Shown piece after piece: positions 1 to 7,949 of a stretch of DNA of 19,792 nucleotides; position 1 is the first letter of the stretch, and every line of letters starts with the position of its first letter. The stretch spans positions 1 to 19,792 of the forward strand of contig JAAETV010000804.1 of the NCBI GenBank assembly GCA_024227975.1, written 5' to 3'. Source of the DNA: Actinomycetes bacterium (GTDB taxonomy: Bacteria > Actinomycetota > Acidimicrobiia > Acidimicrobiales > SZUA-35). The notes under the pieces were generated by a model. The model ran no database searches. It saw nothing but the letters and a program-made list of their open reading frames with translations, and had not been told where the DNA came from. The position numbers and the translations under genes were made by a program.

Positions 1-1557
1 CAGGTCGTCGAGAAGTTGCTCGATGAGGTCGCGGGGGGAGCCCGTGATCTCGACCACTGAGTCGATGTCGTAGTCTTCGAGGTGGCGCTTGTACATCGAG
101 AGGACGCTGATGACCTCGACCGTCGACCCGTCGGCCAGGGTCACCTCACCCTCGTAGTCGAGGCTGGGATCGAGGCCCTTCTCGTCGAGTCGATCACCTA
201 CGTCTTCCCGGTTGAGGGCCCGGATCGTTCCCGAGGCAGCGTCGAAGATCACCCGGTCACCATTTTGCTCGTGCTGATCCTGGGTCATCCCGTGCAGGGC
301 GAAGCTTGGTCCCTCAGGATCGAGATCTGAGCTGTACTCCGCGAAGACTTCGTCGGCTCGCAACCTCTGCAATGTGTCGAGGCGGACCAGGAGCGGCATG
401 TCGGTGAAATGCTTGAGGAAGTCGTGATCGATGGCGTCGCGATCGATCAGGCCTTTGGCCAGGCCCAACATCAGGGCTGTGTCGGAGAGGCCGGCCCGAA
501 CTGGGATCCAGTAGTCGGCCTTGGACGACTGGGCGCTGTACTCGGGCACGATAGCAACGACCTTGCCCCCCCGTTCCAGGGATTCCTGGAACCAGTGGCT
601 GTCCGGCATCTTGTTTTCGACGAGGTTCTTGCCAACCATGACCAGCAACCGGCTGTGCCGCATGTCGTTCATTTCGACTTCGGACGTTTGCAGGCCGTGC
701 ACGAAGGGGAATCCCGGCGCCTGGTCACCACGCCACGTGTACTCTGACCAGTCGCGGGCTGCCACCGCTTCGGACTCGTCGACACCCCTGACCGACGCGT
801 CGAGGAGGCCCAGGGTGTTGGCGAATCGGAACAGGCTGAACTTGCCGGCAACACCGTGGAGGGGGAGCGAAGACCCGATCTTCAGTGTCCTGACACCCGA
901 CTCCTCCCAGTATTCGAGCATCTCGGGCTCGTAGCCATCGGCGTCGATGAGTCGGCGACGACCCTCCTCGCCACTGTAGGTCTCGGCGATGGCCTGGAGT
1001 CCACGGGCCGTGTAGGCGTTGATCTCGTCCCAGTCGGACCGGACGAACTCGTCATCCCCCCGAGTGCTGAACCGGTACTGATCGCGCAAAGCCGGATCAT
1101 CTGACAATGAAGGGAAGCCGTCGTCGGCCCACTCCTTCCAACCCTGACGGATCATGGGGTACTTGGCCCGGTAGGGGCCATACACCCGCTGATGCAGGGT
1201 GTAGCCCTTGGGGCAGCCCCGGGGATTCCAGTGGGCCGTTGACTTGTTGCCCTGGGGGTCGCCGTACAAGCCGCCATCGTAATTCTGCTCGATGCGCTTC
1301 ACGACGCCGTTCTGAGTGAAGGCCCTCAAGCGGCACATGTGGGTGTCGTTGGGGGCACAGATGAAGGTGAACGAATCGTCGTAGGCGTACTGGTCGCGCA
1401 GGATCTGCTCCCAATCGCGGTCGGGATACTCAACCAGTGGATTCTCGATCCCAGCTTGCGCGGAGAAGAGACTCAATGGACCTTCAACGAATGCGGCCGC
1501 GCTAACCAGGGCGCCACTCGACAGTTGTAGGAAACGCCTGCGATCTATGGGATGCAC
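1..1557 (-). CDS. Exported molybdopterin oxidoreductase alpha subunit, NarG/NxrA-like (type II DMSO reductase family), 3' end outside window
   Basis: About 519 N-terminal residues; the family is usually about 1,100 or more, so less than half is present. The N-terminus has a Tat signal (DRRRFLQL followed by an alanine-rich stretch), so the enzyme should act outside the membrane. The first iron-sulfur motif reads C67-x3-D71-x3-C75-x39-C115 (CAPNDTHMC, later NPRGC). Asp takes the place of the second Cys, as I recall for Nitrospira-type NxrA. Later segments fit the family: WRGDQAPGF (D278, candidate Mo ligand), VGKNLVENKMPDSHWF and DYWIPVRAG. I chose GTG at 1557 because GAGAGGG lies five bases upstream; an in-frame ATG at 1578 is the alternative. 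The frame is open throughout. Substrate direction (nitrate reduction, nitrite oxidation or another oxyanion) cannot be told from this part. An iron-sulfur beta subunit would be expected beyond the window edge. Confidence 0.8.
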   Translation of the reverse strand, partial: MHPIDRRRFLQLSSGALVSAAAFVEGPLSLFSAQAGIENPLVEYPDRDWEQILRDQYAYDDSFTFICAPNDTHMCRLRAFTQNGVVKRIEQNYDGGLYGDPQGNKSTAHWNPRGCPKGYTLHQRVYGPYRAKYPMIRQGWKEWADDGFPSLSDDPALRDQYRFSTRGDDEFVRSDWDEINAYTARGLQAIAETYSGEEGRRRLIDADGYEPEMLEYWEESGVRTLKIGSSLPLHGVAGKFSLFRFANTLGLLDASVRGVDESEAVAARDWSEYTWRGDQAPGFPFVHGLQTSEVEMNDMRHSRLLVMVGKNLVENKMPDSHWFQESLERGGKVVAIVPEYSAQSSKADYWIPVRAGLSDTALMLGLAKGLIDRDAIDHDFLKHFTDMPLLVRLDTLQRLRADEVFAEYSSDLDPEGPSFALHGMTQDQHEQNGDRVIFDAASGTIRALNREDVGDRLDEKGLDPSLDYEGEVTLADGSTVEVISVLSMYKRHLEDYDIDSVVEITGSPRDLIEQLLDDL

Positions 1558-1562
1558 CGTGG

Positions 1563-1569
1563 CCCTCTC
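1563..1569 (-). promoter_or_regulatory. Ribosome binding site deciding the start of the NxrA-like gene
   Basis: On the minus strand the bases read GAGAGGG, five bases before GTG at 1557. The in-frame ATG at 1578 has only a weak purine run upstream, so the GTG, which gives a compact Tat n-region, is preferred. Confidence 0.6.
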
Positions 1570-1791
1570 ATCATGCATGTGTTGGCTGCCAGGCTCACTG
1601 AGCCGAGTACTTGTCACTAGGGACTTTGGTCACATTGCGACCGGCGCCCGGTCCCGGCCCAGCAACGCTGGCGCCACACTAGGGGATTGAGGGCCCTTGA
1701 GCATCAATCCGCTCAGGCTTTGATCGAGAATGGGGTGGAGGTGGGTCACAAACCGCAGCCGAGATGCGATCCTTGAGGCATCGCTGCTGTC

Positions 1792-1821
1792 GACCCCGAC
1801 CCCGACCCCGTCCCCGACCCT
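1792..1821 (+). repeat. Hexanucleotide tandem repeat (GACCCC-type, five units)
   Basis: Units read GACCCC, GACCCC, GACCCC, GTCCCC, GACCCT. In the helD frame this encodes a D-P repeat; in the other two frames it encodes T-P and R-P. It lies where the start of helD is missing, so slippage or a base-calling error here could explain the lost N-terminus. Confidence 0.8.
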
Positions 1822-1950
1822 GTCGGCTCTGATCATCACCGGCCCGCCGCCGACCAAGACAAGGGCCTGCGGGCCGAACGTCGGGCGCTCGATCGGATCC
1901 GGAGGGCCCAGGCAGCCCACATCGCCCGCGCCGTTGCCCAAGCAGAGCGG

Positions 1951-3573
1951 TTGGCATCGGAGGCGGCCGAGATGACCGAGGATGGCATCCGCGATCTGTA
2001 CGACGAGGATGCCGAGGCCGACGCCGCTGTTGCCGCCGCCCTGGTCCGCCAGACCGCCGATCGAGCCATGCACGCCATCCGCCGCGTCAGCGAGCTCCGG
2101 GCGGCCGGCAGTGCCCTGGCCTTCGGCCACATCACCTCGGGGGATGGATGCCTCTATATTGGTCGCCTCACGGTCATGGATGGTGACGAGCCACTACTCG
2201 TAGATTGGCGGGCCCGGGCTGCCGTGCCCTTTTACCAGGCGACACCACTGGAGCCGATGGGTGTCGACTGGCGCCGCAACTTCACCTATGGCGACGAGTC
2301 AGCAGGTACCTCCGCTGACCTGATCAGCTACTCCGATGAGTTGTTCGACGCGGACGCCGCCGCCGAGGAGATCGGGCTCAGGGGCGAAGCCGCACTGCTG
2401 GCCTCGATTACGGCGCCGACACAGGAACAGATGAGGTCGGTCGTTGCCACCATCCAGGCCGAACAGGATGCCGTCGTCCGAGCCAACGGTGATCGGCCGC
2501 TGATGGTGCAGGGTGGCCCGGGTACGGGCAAGACCGTGGTGGCGCTGCATCGGGCTGCCTACCTCCTCTACGCCCAACGGGAGGCGCTGTCGGACTCCGG
2601 AGTGCTCATCATCGGGCCGTCGTCGGAGTTCCTCATCTACATCGCTGGCGTCCTACCGTCTTTGGGGGAGACCGGTGTGGTGTCGGTGACGGCTCCTGAG
2701 CTCTACCCGGGGGTGCGACGGGGGGCGACCGAAGAAGCCGATGTGGCGGCCATCAAGGGACGGCTCGACATGGCGGCATTGCTGGCCAACGCCATCGTCG
2801 ATCGCCAGCGACGCCCCACGACTGACCTTGGTACCTGGTACGGGGCTCGACGGGTAACGTTGGAGGCGGCCAAGATCCAGGAGCTCTTCGACCTCTCCCG
2901 TCGTCACCCGACGCACAATGACGGGGCCGACTGGTTTCGTTTCGAGCTGATCGAGGCGCTCACGGCCGCGGTCTACGATCCGTCGTTCCATGATCGAGAT
3001 GAAGCCCGCAACCACTTCCGGCGCTCGGAGGCCGTTGCGGAATTCCATCTACGCCACTGGCCAACGTTGACGCCGGAGCAGGCTCTCAATGATCTGTTTG
3101 GTTCGGCCGCTCTGTTGCGCTCGGCGGCGAGGGGAACGACGCTCTGCGCCGATGAGCTGGCCCTTCTGGGTCGACCGCGACGGCCATTCATCGAGGTGGA
3201 TGACATCCACTGGTCGAACGCTGACATTCCACTCCTCGACGAGTTGCTGGCCCTGGTTGGGATTTCCCTGGCCGGTCGTGACGATGATGAACGGGCCCAG
3301 GAACGGGATGAGGCGGACGATTTCGAGGTGGCGGCGGAGATCGACCGGCGACAGGCCGAGATCGAATCCGAGCAGGACGGCAGTGACGTCGAGGGTGACC
3401 TGGCGGCCCTCGATCAACTGGCCGCAGCGGGTGGGCCCTTCGATGCCTCAGTATTGGACGACCGATTCGATCCGCCGGAAGACGTAGAGCGGGCCAAGCC
3501 CGAGTACTTCATCGAGTTGGTCGAGGAACCTGGTGACGGCTGGCCCGGGACCGGATCGGGGATGGGGAGTTGA
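1951..3573 (+). CDS. helD: HelD-like UvrD-superfamily helicase, N-terminal part (frame broken at 3' end)
   Basis: HelD/HelR proteins are ATP-driven motors that clear or recycle stalled RNA polymerase; actinobacterial members can confer rifamycin tolerance. An N-terminal coiled coil is followed by the family's YIGRLTV...LLVDWRARAAVPFYQAT block (about 69-97) and the Walker A loop GGPGTGKT (188-195). Counting is from TTG at 1951, the first usual start codon; homologous-looking sequence continues upstream, so this start is probably not native. After about residue 430 the protein becomes very acidic (DDDERAQERDEADDF and onward), matching the place where HelD proteins carry the insertion that reaches into the RNA polymerase main channel. 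The frame ends at TGA 3571-3573 before Walker B, so this product alone cannot be an ATPase. The rest of the protein follows in another frame. Confidence 0.8.
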   Translation: MASEAAEMTEDGIRDLYDEDAEADAAVAAALVRQTADRAMHAIRRVSELRAAGSALAFGHITSGDGCLYIGRLTVMDGDEPLLVDWRARAAVPFYQATPLEPMGVDWRRNFTYGDESAGTSADLISYSDELFDADAAAEEIGLRGEAALLASITAPTQEQMRSVVATIQAEQDAVVRANGDRPLMVQGGPGTGKTVVALHRAAYLLYAQREALSDSGVLIIGPSSEFLIYIAGVLPSLGETGVVSVTAPELYPGVRRGATEEADVAAIKGRLDMAALLANAIVDRQRRPTTDLGTWYGARRVTLEAAKIQELFDLSRRHPTHNDGADWFRFELIEALTAAVYDPSFHDRDEARNHFRRSEAVAEFHLRHWPTLTPEQALNDLFGSAALLRSAARGTTLCADELALLGRPRRPFIEVDDIHWSNADIPLLDELLALVGISLAGRDDDERAQERDEADDFEVAAEIDRRQAEIESEQDGSDVEGDLAALDQLAAAGGPFDASVLDDRFDPPEDVERAKPEYFIELVEEPGDGWPGTGSGMGS

Positions 3574-4418
3574 GTGACTTCTCCGACCGCCTGGTCGAGC
3601 CGACCGATGACTACGGGGCGGACCCCTTCGCCGCCAGCGAACAAGTGCAGGGCGAACAGCGCTATGTCACTGATGATGGCAGCGGCCAGCTACTGCTCGA
3701 CGCCGAGGGCAATCCCGTGTCCGAGTTGGACCTCGATCGACCGGATGAGATCGCTCAGAGGGGGGCATCGGTCCGCCAGCTCGCCGTGGATGAGCGGGTA
3801 TGGCAGTTCGGGCACGTGATCGTGGATGAGGCTCAGGACCTGACTCCGATGCAGTGGCGGATGGTCGTCCGGCGATCCCAATCGGGGGCGGTGACCATGC
3901 TCGGCGATCTGGCCCAGCGCTCGATTGGGCCTCCCGGTGGTTGGGAGGACCATCTCCCTCCAGAGTTGAGCGACTTCGAGCAGCGCAATCTGACCACCAA
4001 CTACCGATCACCAGCGGAGATCAATGAGGTGGCCTCAGCCCTGCTAGCAAGACTGGTACCGGGTCTGCCACCATCACGAGCGGTCCGCCATTCGGGCCAC
4101 CAGCCAAGGATCGTGACCGTGACGAACCTGTCCCGCGAGCTGGAGGATGTCGTCTCCGGAATCATCGAGGAGAGTGGCCACCCGCCTACCATCATCGGTT
4201 TCGATCTCCCATCGTTGCCGTCAGGGCGTCTACTGTCGCCGGTCCGGGCCAAGGGGCTCGAGTTCGATGAGGTGGTGGTCGTCGAGCCGGCCCGCTTCCT
4301 CGACGAGAGGAACGGCCTGAGCCTCCTCTACGTGGCTCTGACCAGGGCGACAGTACGCCTGACGATCGTCAACGAGCGGCCAGTGCCAGATGTGCTGAGT
4401 GCAGCATTGGATCGTTAG
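3570..4418 (+). CDS. helD: HelD-like helicase, C-terminal part (second half of split gene)
   Basis: This frame carries the remaining helicase motifs: Walker B VDEAQD (85-90), GDLAQRS (112-118), NYRSPAE (144-150), KGLEFDEV (228-235) and LYVALTRAT (253-261), as in the UvrD_C_2 region of HelD. TTG at 3570 overlaps the TGA of the first part (TTGA). GGGGAG directly abuts the TTG, which is too close for normal initiation. This frame also stays open upstream of 3570, reading A-R-D-R-I-G-D-G-E-L-S-D-F, a plausible continuation of the acidic insertion. A single missing base around 3540-3560 would restore one protein of about 850 residues. Either the gene is decaying, the assembly has an error, or two polypeptides reassemble. 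The stop lies 16 bp from the convergent PrpD-like gene. Confidence 0.75.
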   Translation: MSDFSDRLVEPTDDYGADPFAASEQVQGEQRYVTDDGSGQLLLDAEGNPVSELDLDRPDEIAQRGASVRQLAVDERVWQFGHVIVDEAQDLTPMQWRMVVRRSQSGAVTMLGDLAQRSIGPPGGWEDHLPPELSDFEQRNLTTNYRSPAEINEVASALLARLVPGLPPSRAVRHSGHQPRIVTVTNLSRELEDVVSGIIEESGHPPTIIGFDLPSLPSGRLLSPVRAKGLEFDEVVVVEPARFLDERNGLSLLYVALTRATVRLTIVNERPVPDVLSAALDR

Positions 4419-4434
4419 GCGAGAACGTTGCTCA

Positions 4435-5814
4435 TCATCGCAACATCGATACCAGGCTGCTCAGATCGGTGGTATCCAGGCCACGTACGGCGGCGATCAG
4501 GTCCGGAGCGCGTTCAGGCCCGACCAGGCGGCTGAATTTCTGATCGAGCTCGGCCGTTGTCAGCGGCGAGTGCACCGAGCCCTTCTGGCCGATGACCGTT
4601 CGCTCCAGCACTGAGCCGTCATCGAGGGTGATCCGGACGCGTCCCCCCATCTTCCAGGCGTAGGTCTCGTCGAACTCGGGGGCCGCCGTCACCGACACCA
4701 CCTTGGCCTGCAGATCGCCGAACGCCGGGTCAGCCAGATTCGTGGGGTCATAGGTTGCGGGATCGGACGGGTCGGCCAGCAGTGCGGCGGCGATGTTGAA
4801 CTGGGCCGAGTACTGGGCGGCCATGACAGAGACGGTCCCGTCCATGTCGTTCTGGGTGGCCGCCTTCGTTGGTCCCTCGGCCTCGATCCTGACGATGCGC
4901 CCGGGGATGATGCCGTGGATTGCTCGGAGCTCGGCTGCGGCCTGGATCATCGGATGGATGTCACTACAGGCGGCGTATGGCTTGACCGTGATCTCATCGA
5001 GCATCCACCGCTGGCCCAGCCGCTCGGTGAGCAGATGGATCTGGGGGTCATCGGTGAAGACCCGACAGAAGCCGTAGGTTCCGGCCAGACCGTCCATTGC
5101 CCCTTCGAGACCGTTCGCTACCAGGATCGCCGCTGTCACCCCACCCTCGGCGGCCCGAGCGGCATGGATCCTCTTGGCCATACCCCCCGACGACACGAAT
5201 TCCATGGTCCCGCTGGCCAGGGTGGCGGCGATTCCGAAGGCATGGTTCAGCTGCTCTGCTTCGAAGCCGAGCAACCGACTGGCAGCCGCCGCTGAGCCGA
5301 ACACACCCGACATCGATGTCGGATGGAAGCCGCCGAGCATGTGTGACGCTGGACCGACGGCGATCCCTGCCCGTCCCATCGCCTCGTAGCCGATGACGAT
5401 GGCCTCGAGGAGGGCGCGACTGGTTGCCCCCACCTGTTCGGCCATCGCCAAGGCCGCAGGTACGACGACTGCGCCCGGATGGCTGATCGCTTCCTCGTGG
5501 ACATCGTCGAGCTCGAAGGCATGAGCGGCGGCTCCATTGGCGAAGGCGGCCATGGCCGCAGTCGTGCCTCGATTGGTCCCTATGACGGTGCACGGCCCGT
5601 CACCCCCGGTGTCCAGGCCATGGCGGTGAGCAGCCTTCGTCCACGGCTGTCCGCCGCCGAACAGGATGCATCCAACGGTATCGAGGAGGGCGTTCTCGGC
5701 TTGTCGGAGGAGGTGAGGGTTGGTGGACTCGATCCGACCGGACAGACCGGTCAGGAACAAGGCCAGCTCGGCCGAAGCTGGGCCCGATGCTGGCCAATCG
5801 AGGGACCCGCTCAT
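4435..5814 (-). CDS. MmgE/PrpD family protein (2-methylcitrate dehydratase-like)
   Basis: 459 residues, normal for the family, which includes 2-methylcitrate dehydratase, cis-aconitate decarboxylase and lyases of unknown substrate. Typical blocks are visible: DTVGCILFGG near the N-terminus, FANGAAAHAFELDDVHEEAISHP, GFHPTSMSGVFGSAAAASRLL, and VKPYAACSDIHPMI, the counterpart of the family's KPY..C...H motif. ATG at 5814 lies 10 bp after the stop of the upstream aminotransferase. A longer frame reaching 5931 would overlap that gene and adds no family-like sequence, so it was not used. No propionate genes (prpC, prpB) are nearby, so a true methylcitrate role is not supported. Pairing with the aminotransferase suggests a shared, unidentified amino- or oxo-acid pathway. 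Confidence 0.88.
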   Translation of the reverse strand: MSGSLDWPASGPASAELALFLTGLSGRIESTNPHLLRQAENALLDTVGCILFGGGQPWTKAAHRHGLDTGGDGPCTVIGTNRGTTAAMAAFANGAAAHAFELDDVHEEAISHPGAVVVPAALAMAEQVGATSRALLEAIVIGYEAMGRAGIAVGPASHMLGGFHPTSMSGVFGSAAAASRLLGFEAEQLNHAFGIAATLASGTMEFVSSGGMAKRIHAARAAEGGVTAAILVANGLEGAMDGLAGTYGFCRVFTDDPQIHLLTERLGQRWMLDEITVKPYAACSDIHPMIQAAAELRAIHGIIPGRIVRIEAEGPTKAATQNDMDGTVSVMAAQYSAQFNIAAALLADPSDPATYDPTNLADPAFGDLQAKVVSVTAAPEFDETYAWKMGGRVRITLDDGSVLERTVIGQKGSVHSPLTTAELDQKFSRLVGPERAPDLIAAVRGLDTTDLSSLVSMLR

Positions 5815-5824
5815 GCCGCCCCGT

Positions 5825-6937
5825 TCACGGGAGGTCACCCAGCGCGTCGATGAGACGATCCATGTGATGTTTGAAGCTTGCGTCGCATCGGAGAAAGGAC
5901 TGGTCGAGGCCGCGGAACGACACCGAGCCATCCTTCACAATCACCCCCCGTTCGAGAAGCCCATCGAAGACCCGGGTCGAGCCGATGTCGGGGTCGAGGA
6001 TCTCGATGAGGAAGAAGTTCGAGCGACTGTCGGGGACCATACGAAACCGGTCAAGCTCCTCGAAGCGGTCCCGCACGTACGACCGGCTCTCGACGATGGT
6101 GCTGACGGTGCGATCGAGATGATCATGGTCGTCGAGGGCGGCGACGGCACCGATGATCTGCAGTTGCCCCATGTTCCACGTCGTCTTGATGGCCAGGAGA
6201 GCGTCGATGATCGGTCGGGGGGCAACGCCGAAACCAATCCGGAGCCCGGCCAAGCCGAATGCCTTCGAAAAGGTTCGCAGCACTGCGACGTGTTCGTAGT
6301 CATGTGCCAGGTGGACGTACCCGGGTGTTTGGGAGTAGTGCACATAAGCCTCGTCCAGTACGACCACGGCCTGGGGTGCGGCTTCGATGATCCTGCGCAC
6401 GTCGGCCTCGGTCATCCACGTTCCTGAGGGGCTGTGTGGGTTGGTGATGAACACGATGCGGGTGTCAGCGTCGATGGCCTCGACATAGGCGTCGACATCC
6501 ACCGCCATCGTGGTGCGATTCGTGGCCTGGCTGGCCAGCACCGGTACCCGTCCTTCGGCTTCGGCGAAGAGATGGTAGAGAGGGAAGCACGGCCCGGGCA
6601 TCAAGATCTTGCCCCCAGGCTCGCAGAAGGCACGGATTATCAGGGAGATGATCTCGGTCTCGCCAGCCCCGCAGATCACCTCCGTCGGTTGATAGCCGTA
6701 GGTATCGGCGATCTTCTCCCTCAATGGATCAGCTGTCCACGATGGATAGAGGTGGAGCCGCTCGAGGGTGTCAGCCACAGCTTGGCGAGCCAGGGGGGAG
6801 GGGCCGTGCGGGTTCTCGGCCGACCCGAGCTTGGCGATCTCGGTCGAGGTGATGCCATACCGGGTTGCGACATAGTCGACGGGCAGGCCGGGTACATAGT
6901 ACTCAGGGTCCCGCAAGCCGGCGTGGGCGTAGTGCAC
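5825..6937 (-). CDS. HisC-like PLP-dependent aminotransferase (fold type I)
   Basis: 370 residues from GTG 6937, matching the length of histidinol-phosphate aminotransferases. GAGAGG lies four bases upstream of this GTG. The open frame continues to 7177, but those 80 residues are basic and unlike the family. Visible features: SAENPHGPSP (39-48) in place of the usual NENPxGPSP; NPHSPSG (166-172) with the PLP-contacting Asn; DEAY (195-198); and FSKAFGLAGLRIG with Schiff-base Lys225 and Arg233. The reaction is transfer of an amino group between an amino acid or amino phosphate and an oxo acid. No his biosynthetic gene is nearby and the partner is a PrpD-like protein, so this is more likely a paralogue with another substrate than the housekeeping hisC. 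Confidence 0.85.
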   Translation of the reverse strand: MHYAHAGLRDPEYYVPGLPVDYVATRYGITSTEIAKLGSAENPHGPSPLARQAVADTLERLHLYPSWTADPLREKIADTYGYQPTEVICGAGETEIISLIIRAFCEPGGKILMPGPCFPLYHLFAEAEGRVPVLASQATNRTTMAVDVDAYVEAIDADTRIVFITNPHSPSGTWMTEADVRRIIEAAPQAVVVLDEAYVHYSQTPGYVHLAHDYEHVAVLRTFSKAFGLAGLRIGFGVAPRPIIDALLAIKTTWNMGQLQIIGAVAALDDHDHLDRTVSTIVESRSYVRDRFEELDRFRMVPDSRSNFFLIEILDPDIGSTRVFDGLLERGVIVKDGSVSFRGLDQSFLRCDASFKHHMDRLIDALGDLP

Positions 6938-7219
6938 GAAGCCTCTCAATCGGTGTCGAAGTCGATGAAAGCAAGGTCGAAGGGAGGCTAGCCCTGATGC
7001 TGTCAGTATCTCTTGGCGGGCCGGTGATGCTCGGCTCAGCCCGTAGTCAGGAAGAGGATCTCGGCGGTGGCTGGTGGCAACGCTGGCCAACAGGGCCCGC
7101 CCCCCGTAGGCTGAGCGTTCTTGGGCGCTTCGCCCGCAGCGTGATCGATCGGAGAGAGATCCTGGGGTACTGCGCACACGGCTCCGTTGCCAATGGAATG
7201 CTTCTCGTCTGGCTGGCGA
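6938..7219. other. Divergent intergenic region, HisC-like gene / SDR
   Basis: About 280 bp between divergent genes, expected to hold both promoters. I see two short perfect palindromes (GGCTAGCC near 6987 and GATCGATC near 7143) but no convincing operator, tRNA or small gene. Open frames crossing it on both strands lack family-like sequence. Confidence 0.4.
6942..6947 (-). promoter_or_regulatory. Ribosome binding site of the HisC-like gene
   Basis: The minus strand reads GAGAGG, four bases before GTG 6937. It decides the GTG start against the longer open frame that begins at 7177. Confidence 0.55.
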
Positions 7220-7945
7220 ATGGCTGAACGAGCAGCGCTAGTGACCGGCGCTTCTGGCGGCATCGGTGGGGCGATCGCGGCCGCCCTTGCCCGCGATGGC
7301 TGTCAGGTGACGATCACGGGCCGGAACGAGCAGCGGCTCGACGAGCTGGCCCGAGAGCTCGACCCGCCTGGTGGCCAGGTCACCGTTGTCGCCGCCGACG
7401 TCAGAGACGAGGGTGATATCGACCGCATCCTCGAGGCCCACGGCAAGGCCTATGGCCGCCTCGACGTCCTGGTGAACAGCGCAGGGGGCGGCATCATGGC
7501 GCCCCTCGATAGTCTCAAGACCCGCCACATCGATCTCCAGCTGGAGCTGAACCTGCGGTCGGTCATCCTGGCCTTCAAGGCCAGCCTTCCCTTGCTCCGA
7601 GCCGCGGTCGCCACCGCCGGGTACGCGAATGTCGTGAATATCTCCTCGGCTGCCGGTCTCTATGGTCAAGCCGGGTTGAGCGTCTACAGCGCGGCCAAGA
7701 AGGGACTCGTCGGATTCACCGAAGCGGCGAATGCCGAGTTCGGTGATGAAGGAATCCGCTCCACAGTATTCCTGCCCGGCCTTGTCGACACCCCTTTGGC
7801 TGAGGCCTATAGCACACCGCCTGAGCAGATGATCCGCGTTGAAGACCTCGCTGAAGCCATTCGTTTGCTACTGCGACTGTCGCCACGGTGTCTTATCCCC
7901 GAGATCAGCTTCTTGCCACCGGCCGGCCAGTTCGGCGACCAGTAG
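7220..7945 (+). CDS. Short-chain dehydrogenase/reductase (classical SDR)
   Basis: 241 residues, the usual size for a classical SDR. The nucleotide-binding motif is TGASGGIG (9-16), the NSAGGG motif is at 86-91, and the catalytic set is N111, S143, Y156 and K160 (YSAAK). It should reduce a ketone or oxidise an alcohol with NAD(P)H; GRN after the second strand (34-36) hints at NADPH but is not proof. ATG 7220 was chosen because the conserved strand starts five residues later; ATG 7193 would add nine residues. The stop is only 4 bp before the kinase gene, so the two are almost certainly co-transcribed. In the context of the kinase and ACAD11-like genes, a role as the 4-oxoacyl-CoA reductase (LvaD-like) is an attractive inference. 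Confidence 0.88.
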   Translation: MAERAALVTGASGGIGGAIAAALARDGCQVTITGRNEQRLDELARELDPPGGQVTVVAADVRDEGDIDRILEAHGKAYGRLDVLVNSAGGGIMAPLDSLKTRHIDLQLELNLRSVILAFKASLPLLRAAVATAGYANVVNISSAAGLYGQAGLSVYSAAKKGLVGFTEAANAEFGDEGIRSTVFLPGLVDTPLAEAYSTPPEQMIRVEDLAEAIRLLLRLSPRCLIPEISFLPPAGQFGDQ

Positions 7946-7949
7946 GGCG

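Larger units (their letters stand above)
1558..1950. other. Divergent intergenic region plus unassigned HelD N-terminal coding
   Basis: This holds the divergent promoters of the NxrA-like gene and helD. From about 1777 the plus strand already reads as HelD-like coiled coil in the helD frame (K-G-L-R-A-E-R-R-A-L-D-R and onward), but there is no ATG, GTG or TTG before 1951; only CTG at 1867 and ATC at 1780. The octamer CACTAGGG occurs twice (1615-1622 and 1677-1684), 62 bp apart. I could not place -35/-10 boxes with confidence. The 166-residue minus-strand open frame at 1630-2130 looks like a shadow. Confidence 0.5.

Noticed and set aside
1689..1706. FNR-type box around TTGAGCATCAA
   Set aside because: The half-sites TTGA and TCAA are separated by three bases, not the spacing of TTGAT-N4-ATCAA, and chance occurrence is likely.
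1630..2130. 166-residue minus-strand open frame between the NxrA-like gene and helD
   Set aside because: Gly/Leu-rich with no motif, and its upstream half overlaps the HelD coding sequence.
5815..5931. 39-residue N-terminal extension of the MmgE/PrpD-like protein
   Set aside because: It would overlap the end of the upstream aminotransferase gene and has no family similarity; ATG 5814 fits the spacing.
5720..6427. 235-residue plus-strand open frame opposite the HisC-like gene
   Set aside because: Antisense to conserved PLP motifs, with no family-like sequence of its own.
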